From Chitinophagaceae bacterium (GTDB lineage: Bacteria; Bacteroidota; Bacteroidia; Chitinophagales; Chitinophagaceae), in NCBI GenBank assembly GCA_016719815.1, contig JADJYK010000014.1, positions 62,001 to 126,000 of the forward strand: a stretch of 64,000 bases of DNA, read 5' to 3'. Shown here in pieces: positions 17,459-25,337 of the stretch; the stretch's first letter is position 1; each line of letters begins with the position of its first letter. Under the pieces are notes generated by a model that saw only the letters and a program-made list of their open reading frames with translations, was not told the origin of the DNA and did not search any database. The position numbers and the translations under genes were made by a program.

Positions 17459-19080
17459 ATGGCAACAAATGAAAACGATATAAATAAAACTGCAGAAGTA
17501 TTCGACCCGCTGGACATGAGTAATTACCGGATTGAAAAATTAAAAAAATAAAAAAAACAGGCTTTGAAAGGCAAATGGAAATCTGGGGCGGGCCCCTTGG
17601 CAATTCTGAGTTTTATCCTCATTTATTATTTCGCCGATATTTCTTATCTCAATAATATCAATCCTGAAATACTGAAAGATGATGCTGCCAAACGGCTGAA
17701 AGATCTTGGCGCCGAACATTTCTCCCGTATCAATTATGCTATGCTGGGCATTTTGTTGCTTCAATTATTTTGTGGATTACAGAAGCTATACCCAACTATC
17801 TTACCTCACTGATAGTTGTAATTGCAATGGTCTTAACAGGCATAACCACCGAGAAACTGGCCTATGCACAATTGGGTCATCCGGTTATGTGGCTGAATAT
17901 TCTTTCATTTGTTTTAGCCAGCATGCTGGTTACAACAAAGGCCGCAAAACGATTTGCCCTATGGTTTGTGCTTCGCTTTGGTAAAAATGCCACATGGATA
18001 TTCTTTAGTTTTATCGTAATCAATATTGTTTTATCCATATTTATCTCTGCCACAACAGCTAAAGCCACTATCCTATTGCCAATTTTCATGGTTATTGCAG
18101 CGATATACGGAGCAACCTCCGATCGCAGAAATAACTTTGGCCGCAATATTGTACTGCAAAACCTGTTTCAAATAAACATTGGGGCCAGTGGTTTTATCAC
18201 AGGCTCGGGAGCTAATCTTTTAGCCGGTTCACTCATCGCTGGTGCATTGGGTCAATCCATGTTTGGCTTTCAGGATTGGTTTTTTGCAGCATTTCCCTCT
18301 TTGTGTTATTCTTATTCTTATTGGCTTGGTTTGTAGGAACAAAAATCATCTTTCCAATGAAAAAGGAAGAACAGGTTCCTCAAATTGAAGGAGGTATGCT
18401 AAGACTTAAAAAGGAGTATGAAGCACTGGGCAAAATGACTTTCAATGAATACAAATCGATTGGCATCTTTGTAATTGTGCTGGCTTTATGGGCCACCGAT
18501 AAACAACATGGCATTTCGCAAACAGCAGTTGCGTTTCTTGGTGCAGTTGTTGCATTGCTACCCCGCATTGGTGTGGTAAAATGGAATGATGTGGATATTC
18601 CCTGGCACCTGATGTTGTTCTCTGCCGGCGCTTACACCCTTGGGGCAGGTCTTGAGGTTACAGATCTGCCGGCTAGTATGATCGATGCCCTGTTTACACA
18701 CATGGGCATAACAAAAGATACTCCGTTTTGGGTTTTATATCTCGGTATGACGTTTATAATGCTCTTTTCTGGTATACTCTTTCAGTCCAAAACAATGAGA
18801 GCATTAATTTTTTGTCCCAATGGCTATTGGGATTGCACAGAAATTCGGATACCCAATTTTGAGCCTTTCTTTTCCTGTTGCACTGCTCATTGAACATGTG
18901 TATGTGCTTCCGTTTAACAGTAAGCCATCCGCATTACTATATACAACCAATCACTACAGTATGAGCGACTCTTTTAAATATGGATTTACCATGATGGTTA
19001 TAAGCTGGTTAATGATAATAATCTGGGGTGAAACGGTGCTGAGGTGGCTTGGTTATACCAGTAACGGCGTTTTCTTTTAA
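17459..19080 (+). CDS. SLC13/DASS-family anion permease (several frameshifts)
   Basis: A sodium- or proton-coupled inner-membrane transporter of about 540 residues, with a short hydrophilic N-terminus (MATNENDINKTAEVFDPLD) and some 12 membrane segments. Family landmarks are ILWITEAIPNYLTSLI, VLSIFISATTAKATILLPI (the SNT-like motif), GASGFITGSGANLLAGSLI and, near the end, SKPSALLYTTNHY. Breaks lie near 17548, 17750, 18297 and 18805, all in runs of A, T or C. DASS members carry dicarboxylates, sulfate or phosphate-like anions; the substrate cannot be told. Its place next to a phosphate operon makes an inorganic anion attractive, but it is in a separate transcription unit. Confidence 0.78.
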
Positions 19081-19101
19081 GGATTCTTAATCTAAGAAAC
19101 A

Positions 19102-20556
19102 ATGATTGAAGAAAATGTAAAAATACATGACAAAAATTCGGCTGAAATAAAAGTTGGCTTTGCTGCCAGAAAAAAGCAAAAGAAAAATAACTTTTCAATG
19201 AACATATGGATGTTCATTCCCAACAGTCTTGATATTAACCGGTTTACTTACAGCAAAGCTGCTTTTTACCAGGATATGAAATCAAATATCCGGCTGATTA
19301 CACCAGTATATATTCTTAGAGATATTGCTGAAGGTGAAAAGTCTCCCTTCGCTTATCTTGAAAAGTCGTTTAACAAACTGGCCTCACAACCTACCCGCAC
19401 ACATAAAACAGATTATGAATACCAGAGAAAAATGTTCCTGTCCATTCTTAAGAGTTCATTGCGGGAAGAGGTGGAACATATAACAACATCTTTAGAAGAT
19501 GACCTCGATTACCTTATTTATAATTTTAAAAATCAAACAAAATTAATTACAGACAAATACAGGGATTTATATAAAATAATTAATGTCCCCACCATCAGCA
19601 AGGAGCTGATGGAATACTTCAAGTATGGTGATGAATTCATGAGTAATACTATCGAATTTCACACATTCAGGCTCATGCAGGGACTAAAAAAGAAGGGCGG
19701 AAACGGTTACATACAGCATAAAGAAATGCTCAGTGATATTGTTGGAGATGAAATAAAATATAAGCAGGAAAAAAAATTTCCGGTAGCAGAAAAGGAAAAC
19801 AGAAAAGGTAATAATGAGCTGGTATACCGCCTTAGTATGTTGAAAAATATGCAGAAAGTCATCTGTTTCTGAATATCGATAAAAGGAAAGATGGCGCAGT
19901 GGTTGAGCAGTTACTTTTCAGTCTTGCGGCAGGAATATCAATGGTATTTGCAACTGTAATCGCATTTTCAGTTCAACAGAAATTTGGCAATTATACTATG
20001 CCCCTTTGTAGCACTCGTTGTAAGCTATATGCTTAAAGACAGGATTAAAGATTTTGCCCGGTACTATTTTGCCCATAAAATGAATTCGAGATATTTTGAC
20101 CATAAAATATCAATGAGCATTAACGAAAGAAATATTGGCTGGGCCAAAGAAAGCATGGATTTTATTGCCGATAAAAAAGTTCCGGCTGAAATTACCAAGA
20201 CAAGAGCCAGAACAGCCTTTATTGAGGCTAATAATCCTGCAAACAATGAAAAAGTACTGCTTTACCGGACACATATGTTTATCAACCGGGAAGAACTTGA
20301 TGCTACCAGCGATTATTCAATCTCCGGCGTTAATTCAATCATTCGTTTCAATATAATGAGGCTGATGAAAAATATGGATAATGCCGAATTCCCTCTTTTT
20401 TGCCCCGATGAACAGGAAGATTTTAGGGTAATATATGGCGAAAAACTATATTACATAAACCTGATATTACAAAAAGTAAGCGATGAGCAAAAGGATATGG
20501 AGCGTTATCGTATTACAATTAGCCGTAAGGGGATACAAAAAATTGAAAAGCTGTAA
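19102..20556 (+). CDS. Unrecognised membrane protein with two central helices (frameshifts)
   Basis: A protein of about 485 residues when repaired. The N-terminal 260 residues are soluble and mostly helical (KNNFSMNIWMFIPNSLDINR, SSLREEVEHITTSLEDDLDY). Two membrane helices follow (SLAAGISMVFATVIAFSV and FVALVVSYML), then DRIKDFARYYFAHKMNS and a C-terminal domain with KTRARTAFIEANNPANNEKV and YGEKLYYINLILQKVSDEQK. Breaks are at the A-run near 19848 and again near 20002. I do not recognise the family and do not assign a function. It follows the DASS permease by 21 bases, so it may act with that transporter. Confidence 0.6.
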
Positions 20557-20604
20557 CTTTTTAAGTACTGGAGCGTTTGCCAGATACACACCAACTGAAA
20601 GGTT

Positions 20605-20794
20605 ATGGCAAAAAAGTATTTACATCTTCCCTGGTTATTATTCTATTACTGGCGGGGCTTTACCTCTTCTCACAACCTGCAGCCCTAATTAATGTTAGGA
20701 AAAACGCTGTTCCCCAATATATGGCCGTTGACCCCAATGCCGACCCAGTGATGAGCTGTTTTTCACGATTATTGTACTAACAAGAGACAGATAA
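20605..20794 (+). CDS. Small single-helix membrane protein (two frameshifts)
   Basis: The ATG at 20605 gives MAKK and, after one added A in the run at 20610-20615, VFTSSLVIILLLAGLYLFSQ, a single membrane anchor. The rest reads INVRKNAVPQYMAVDPNAD and, after one added C near 20746, PSDELFFTIIVLTRDR, ending at 20794 inside the terminator stem. About 63 residues, unknown function. A longer open stretch from a TTG at 20577 lacks a plausible start. It is the last gene of its unit. Confidence 0.5.
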
Positions 20795-20817
20795 TTGATT
20801 TACAATCAATTATTTTC
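20791..20817 (+). terminator. Rho-independent terminator
   Basis: TAATTGATT (20792-20800) pairs perfectly with AATCAATTA (20804-20812) across a three-base loop, followed by TTTTCT. The stop codon of the small membrane protein is part of the stem. Confidence 0.8.
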
Positions 20818-20959
20818 TATAATTAATTGCCTGAATTTGTAACTTTTTCATGCCCCCTCCGTTTTACCTTTATATTATAAGATAAGTAGGCCCGGAAAGC
20901 AGATTTATCAACCCAAAACCGCAGGAACTTACCATTCCTGTTTGACGAAACCGGCTGTA

Positions 20960-21445
20960 ATGACTGAACGAGAATATAACGAATGTGTGAACCAGTATGC
21001 AGACAATGTGTACCGGTTCATTTATAAAAATCTCAGGCATGAAGAAGATGCAAGGGATGTTGTACAGTCTGCATTTGAGAAAATGTGGCGTAACCGGGAT
21101 GAGGTGGATAACCAGAAAAGCAAATCATATCTTTTCACAGTTGCGTATCACCAGATGATTGATCATATACGAAAAGTAAAAAGAATACAATTGAGAGATG
21201 AGTTTAATGCAGAACTGCGAGTGGAAAACAAAGAGAGTAATGATCTTAAAAAGGTACTGAATGAAGCATTAAACCGGCTGAATGAAACACAACGGTCGCT
21301 GGTAATGCTGAAGGATTATGAAGGGTACAGTTATGAAGAGATAGGACAAATTATGAACCTGAATCCCAGCCAGGTAAAGGTTTACCTGCACAGGGCAAGG
21401 TTACAGCTAAAAGAGTATTTAGTAAAATTGGAAAATGTTATTTAA
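20960..21445 (+). CDS. ECF RNA polymerase sigma factor (sigma-70 family)
   Basis: A 161-residue extracytoplasmic-function sigma factor. Region 2 shows YADNVYRFIYKNLRHEEDA, RDVVQSAFEKMWRNRD and SKSYLFTVAYHQMIDHIRK; region 4 shows LNETQRSLVMLKDYEGYSYE and EIGQIMNLNPSQVKVYLHRA. I prefer ATG 20960 (MTEREYNE) to a TTG six codons upstream, because relatives begin at that point. The next gene, 25 bases downstream, encodes a membrane-anchored anti-sigma-like protein, and a secreted barrel gene follows, making a self-contained envelope-sensing unit. The regulon cannot be read from this window. Confidence 0.93.
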   Translation: MTEREYNECVNQYADNVYRFIYKNLRHEEDARDVVQSAFEKMWRNRDEVDNQKSKSYLFTVAYHQMIDHIRKVKRIQLRDEFNAELRVENKESNDLKKVLNEALNRLNETQRSLVMLKDYEGYSYEEIGQIMNLNPSQVKVYLHRARLQLKEYLVKLENVI

Positions 21446-21470
21446 CTCTAAACGAGTTTAAGGAGGCCTT

Positions 21471-22601
21471 ATGAACATCAACCGCCATAATTACGAAGAA
21501 TATTTTATCCTCTACCTGGATAATGAGTTGAGCGACGAAGAACGCCTGATGGTGGAAGATTTTGTACAACAGCAACCAGACCTGAAAGAAGAGCTTGCCA
21601 TGCTTCTCCATTACAAACTGGAACCAGATACTTCCGTTACTTTCCAAAATAAAGAGGACCTGATGAAGCACAACGGCGAAACACCTGTTACTCATTCTAA
21701 TTACCAGGAATGGCTGCTCCTATATACTGACAATGAGCTTTCGGTTCAGCAAAAAGAAATGGTTGAAGATTTCGCTGTTTCTCATCCCGAAGTAAAAGAA
21801 GAACTGGCATTATTATTAAAAACCAGGTTGCAACCCGAAACTGTGTTATTTAATAATAAAGAACTTCTTTACCGGCAAGAAACCAAAGTACGTCCGCTAT
21901 TTGGACGCTGGTATCGGATTGCAGCGGCTGTATTGGTTCTGGCTCTCGGACTCACCACATTGATTATTGTAAACAACAACAGAGAACAGAAAGCAAGTGT
22001 TGCCGTTCAAAATCCAAAACAAACACAGGACAGCAATTCAGCCAGCCAAAACCCAGGCACACAAGAACCTGTAGCTGCAGTTAACGAAATCGCTGACAGC
22101 AACAGCAATACCAGAGAAAATACGAATAATGAAAAAAGTGTGCTAAATCCTGTTTACAAACAAGCTGCTCCTGATCAATCAACTTATGCCGTAACTGCAA
22201 ATAATGCTTTACCTAAACAGAATATTCAACCCAAGCCTGTTGAAAGTAAAAATGAGCAGGTATTAGCTGATATAAATAATAAAAAACAGGATAATAATTT
22301 ACCCAAACCTGCTTATAATCCAAATGTGATAAAAGAAGAGAATAATATTATTGCAAAAACAGATGCTCCCAAGATTAACGACAACAATATATTAACAGGT
22401 ACTCCTGTAACAGAAACTACAGTTCAACCGTCAGACTTTGTACAAGCGTCTTATCCGGCTGAAGACAACAATGGAAAGAAAAATAAGTTGCGTGGCTTCC
22501 TCCGGAAAGTAACCCGGACGTTTGAAAAAAGAACTAATATTGATCCCACAAATGATGACGGGAAGATATATGTCGCCAATTTTTCCATCAGAACCAAGTA
22601 A
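21471..22601 (+). CDS. Anti-sigma-factor-like membrane protein with duplicated N-terminal module
   Basis: A 376-residue protein. Residues about 7-60 (NYEEYFILYLDNELSDEER) and 77-130 (NYQEWLLLYTDNELSVQQK) are two copies of the same short helical module, each with MVEDF and KEELA motifs, resembling the small cytosolic sigma-binding domain of anti-sigma factors. A membrane helix follows (RIAAAVLVLALGLTTLIIV, 149-167), then a long Asn/Gln/Pro-rich linker and a basic C-terminus. No Zn-binding His/Cys set is visible. The start is marked by an AAGGAGG site nine bases upstream. Its place after the sigma gene makes it the likely partner, holding the factor at the membrane. Confidence 0.75.
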   Translation: MNINRHNYEEYFILYLDNELSDEERLMVEDFVQQQPDLKEELAMLLHYKLEPDTSVTFQNKEDLMKHNGETPVTHSNYQEWLLLYTDNELSVQQKEMVEDFAVSHPEVKEELALLLKTRLQPETVLFNNKELLYRQETKVRPLFGRWYRIAAAVLVLALGLTTLIIVNNNREQKASVAVQNPKQTQDSNSASQNPGTQEPVAAVNEIADSNSNTRENTNNEKSVLNPVYKQAAPDQSTYAVTANNALPKQNIQPKPVESKNEQVLADINNKKQDNNLPKPAYNPNVIKEENNIIAKTDAPKINDNNILTGTPVTETTVQPSDFVQASYPAEDNNGKKNKLRGFLRKVTRTFEKRTNIDPTNDDGKIYVANFSIRTK

Positions 22602-22651
22602 CGGTCCGAATTAAAATCAGAAATTTTTACACAAGAATAAAAACGAAAACC

Positions 22652-23423
22652 ATGAAAAGGATTTTAACCCTATGCGCAGCCCTGAGTGTTATGACAGGCA
22701 GTTTTGCCCAAACTGACACTACAGGCAAACAAAATGTCCCTCCTGCTGAAGATACCATCAGAATTGGCGGAATGATTATTATCCGCAAACCCGGCAGCAA
22801 GGACGAAGAAAAAAAGCCTGGTATTCTGAAAATAAAAGACAGAAAGCACAGCGATAACGAAAAACCATCAAATCTTACTACAAACTGGTGGATACTCGAT
22901 CTGGGGTTCTCTAACTATAATGACAAATCGGCTTATCCAAATAGTATTACAACCGTGGGAAAAGATAATATGAAGTTGAAAGCTGGCAAATCCCGCAATG
23001 TTAACCTTTGGTTTTTCATGCAAAAACTCAATCTTGCCAAACATGCCATAAACCTTAAATATGGTCTGGGTCTTGAACTGAACAACTATTTCTTTGAAAA
23101 CGAAAAAATTGTTTTCACAAAAAATCCAACAAACATTGCTGTTGGCACAACAGAATTCAAAAAAGTTAAACTGGCTGCCGACTACCTTACAGTTCCTATG
23201 ATGCTGAATTTTAACTTTAACCCCAAAAGAGAGAAGGGCTTTGGCTTCAGTGCCGGTATTAGTTAAGAGTGATTTTGACCTGAACCGTTTCAAAATTTCA
23301 TACATAGGAGAACTGTCGCTGGGGCCGGTAAAACTGTATGGTAGTCTTGCCACAAAAAACATGTGGGAAAAGGGCCTTGATATAACACCTTACAACTTTG
23401 GCTTCAGGCTGAGTAAGTGGTAA
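22652..23423 (+). CDS. Outer-membrane beta-barrel protein, frame break and apparent internal loss
   Basis: Signal peptide (ILTLCAALSVMTGSFAQ), a short Pro/Lys-rich N-terminal part, then barrel strands (NWWILDLGFSNYNDKSAYPN, KYGLGLELNNYFFENEKIVF, LAADYLTVPMMLNFNFNP). The first frame stops at 23266 just after FGFSAGIS. A second frame carries the expected end, KSDFDLNRFKISYIGEL through LGPVKLYGSLATKNMWEKGL to a C-terminal Trp. In related barrel proteins I expect roughly 20 further residues between these parts, so besides a frameshift a small block seems to be missing near 23262. It probably acts downstream of the sigma/anti-sigma pair. PorT-like is a loose description of the family. Confidence 0.65.
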
Positions 23424-23449
23424 TCCTCAATTAATACTCCTCTTCGCAG

Positions 23450-23481
23450 GCCGGTATTGCTAATGCAATACCGGCTTTTTT
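23450..23481 (+). terminator. Strong rho-independent terminator
   Basis: GCCGGTATTGC (23450-23460) and GCAATACCGGC (23465-23475) form a perfect 11-base stem with loop TAAT, followed by six T. It ends the sigma/anti-sigma/barrel unit. Confidence 0.92.
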
Positions 23482-23654
23482 ATTGCAGCATAGTTCTAAA
23501 CATTCAGTTAAAACGTACCACAACTCCAAAATAAAAGATTGTGGCATTACGTTTGAATAATTGAAAGAACAAAACTGAGTAATAGCCAGGAAATTTGTCT
23601 GTTTCCACCAGCAGACAGATTACATCCGGCCATACAGAAAACACTAAGTATAGC

Positions 23655-24218
23655 ATGAAAAGAATCATCCTGTTTACAACTGTTCTTATTGGTGGCAGCC
23701 TGCTGGCATCTGATTTACATTATACAGAACGCAGCAAATCGCACAAACGTTTTCAGTGGGCAAGCAGCGCCCCTGTTGGGTCAATTTCCATTATCATAGA
23801 TAAATCTGATTACGAACTGAATGTGTATGATGAAAAGGGCTGGTATGCCACCTACCCTGTTGTTTTTGGAAACAACAGCCTGGCAGATAAAAAAATGGAA
23901 GGCGATAAAAACACGCCGGAGGGAAGCTTCAGAATTATTAATAAGCGGGTGCATGACAAATGGTGCCGTTTCCTTTCTATTGACTATCCAAATGAAGAAA
24001 GCCGGCAAAAATTCAATCAGCGCAAGCAAAAAGGTGAAATACCTGCTAATGCAAGAATTGGCGGGGGTATTGGCATTCATGGCACCTGGCCGCATGAAGA
24101 TTTTGTGGTTGACAGATATAAAAACTGGACGCTGGGGTGCATTTCAATGAAAAACGATGATGTAACCGAATTATATAGTTTTACACAGGGTGGTACAAAG
24201 GTTACTATTCGTAAATAG
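23655..24218 (+). CDS. L,D-transpeptidase (YkuD family), secreted
   Basis: Signal peptide (MKRIILFTTVLIGGSLLA), then a YkuD catalytic domain of about 150 residues: SISIIIDKSDYELNVYDEKG, GDKNTPEGSFRIINKR and the active-site region GIHGTWPHEDF ... NWTLGCISMKNDD, where HG and the Cys of LGCIS are the catalytic residues. The family cross-links peptidoglycan by 3-3 bonds or anchors lipoproteins, or may act as a carboxypeptidase. The usual SHGC is TLGC here, seen in other Bacteroidota members. The start at 23655 is chosen because the signal peptide begins there. Its stop abuts that of the convergent hydrolase gene with no base between. Confidence 0.9.
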   Translation: MKRIILFTTVLIGGSLLASDLHYTERSKSHKRFQWASSAPVGSISIIIDKSDYELNVYDEKGWYATYPVVFGNNSLADKKMEGDKNTPEGSFRIINKRVHDKWCRFLSIDYPNEESRQKFNQRKQKGEIPANARIGGGIGIHGTWPHEDFVVDRYKNWTLGCISMKNDDVTELYSFTQGGTKVTIRK

Positions 24219-25196
24219 TTACTTTATACTTCTTTGGATAAAGGATTCCACTTCATATCTCCATAATAGGGGATCCTTTCGCAGAAAAGATTCGTGACCT
24301 GCATTTTGATATACTACCAATCGCTTGTCAGATGAAGCAAGATGTTTGTAAACACTTTCTATTTCCGGCTGCGTTACATATGTATCATTGAACCCCCATT
24401 GAAGCAACACCGGGCAAGTTATATTATTGGCGTACCGGGTGCTTTTGTGTTTAAATCCATTGAAGCCCCTCTCACCTCCCATCCAGAATGTAACCAGTAA
24501 CCCAAATGGCTCGCCGGGAAAGCCGAGTGTCCTGGCTCTTCCTTCAAGATGATGTTGCAAAGATCCAAATGGCATTTCCATAATCATTCCGGAAGGTTTC
24601 AAACCATAATCACTTACCGTTTTACAAATGACCACGGCTCCCATTGACTGGCCCCATAAAAAAATATTCTTCTCGCCTTTTGCTGTAACAAAATCATAAG
24701 CAAGTTTAACATCTTCTGACTCTCTTACACCTGCGGTAGTTACTTTTCCTTCACTGTTTCCATGTGCCCTGAAATCAACCAGCAATACATTAAAACCCAT
24801 AAACCTGAACTCATTTGCTTCATCTAACACCACTCCCTTGTTTGATGTAATTCCGTGAAATAAGATGACAGTGCCCTTCGGCACTGAATCCGTTTTACCA
24901 TACCATGCATCAAGCAATAAGTGATTTGCCGTTGTTAATTTAACTGCATCATAAGGGAAAGCGGGAACTCTGTAAACCGGAGTTTTATAAACGCCGGGGC
25001 CCACAAAAATCTTCCATGTTTTCTTAAAAATATTTGATGAAGGACCTGCTTCGGGAGGAGGGCCTTCCCGCAGGCAGGTAAGCTTGCGGGCATAAAAAGC
25101 GGCGCTGATATTTATCAGTATTACCTGTATCAGCAACACCCATAAAAATAAGCGGATGATGCGCCGGAGTTTTCCTTTACCTGGTTTTTTTTGCAT
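24219..25196 (-). CDS. Membrane-anchored alpha/beta hydrolase
   Basis: A 325-residue protein with an N-terminal membrane helix (FLWVLLIQVILINISAAF) and an alpha/beta hydrolase domain: GTVILFHGITSNKGVV (oxyanion region), DFRAHGNSEG, the nucleophile elbow FLWGQSMGAVV, Asp in WGFNDTYVTQ and His in NAGHESFLRK. The substrate is unknown; relatives are annotated as serine aminopeptidase S33 or BAAT-like hydrolases. Residues TCLREGPPPEAG are encoded by a palindromic element (25044-25079) lying between the anchor and the domain. Start MQKKPGKGKLRR at 25196 is natural. It converges on the L,D-transpeptidase gene. Confidence 0.85.
   Translation of the reverse strand: MQKKPGKGKLRRIIRLFLWVLLIQVILINISAAFYARKLTCLREGPPPEAGPSSNIFKKTWKIFVGPGVYKTPVYRVPAFPYDAVKLTTANHLLLDAWYGKTDSVPKGTVILFHGITSNKGVVLDEANEFRFMGFNVLLVDFRAHGNSEGKVTTAGVRESEDVKLAYDFVTAKGEKNIFLWGQSMGAVVICKTVSDYGLKPSGMIMEMPFGSLQHHLEGRARTLGFPGEPFGLLVTFWMGGERGFNGFKHKSTRYANNITCPVLLQWGFNDTYVTQPEIESVYKHLASSDKRLVVYQNAGHESFLRKDPLLWRYEVESFIQRSIK
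25044..25079. repeat. 36-base imperfect palindrome in the alpha/beta hydrolase gene
   Basis: The left arm begins ACCTGCTTCGGGA and the right arm ends TTCCCGCAGGCAGGT, so they are inverted copies with one gap and one mismatch. A further arm (CCCGCA at 25067-25072 with TGCGGG at 25085-25090) overlaps it. It is translated as TCLREGPPPEAG in the linker after the membrane anchor. The ACCTGCCTG core is shared with the elements at 10120 and 58202. Confidence 0.55.
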
Positions 25197-25305
25197 AAGA
25201 TATCGCCGTCAGAATTGCGTTATCTGCCAAAAATAATTTTTAGCATCCACTCTTACTACTATTTTGGTATTTTTTTTAGATTAACGCCACAATTCATCCA
25301 CTTAT

Positions 25306-25333
25306 TGAAAAAAGAAACAGCCCTTCCGGGCTG
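25306..25333 (-). terminator. Terminator of acs
   Basis: CAGCCC (25318-25323) and GGGCTG (25328-25333) form a six-base stem with a TTCC loop; on the minus strand it is followed by a T-rich tract (25306-25317). It lies directly downstream of the acs stop. Confidence 0.82.
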
Positions 25334-25337
25334 CTTT

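Noticed and set aside
20577..20780. 67-residue frame starting at a TTG before the small membrane protein
   Set aside because: An ATG at 20605 with one base added in the A run gives a clean signal-anchor protein, so the longer N-terminus is an artefact of the break.
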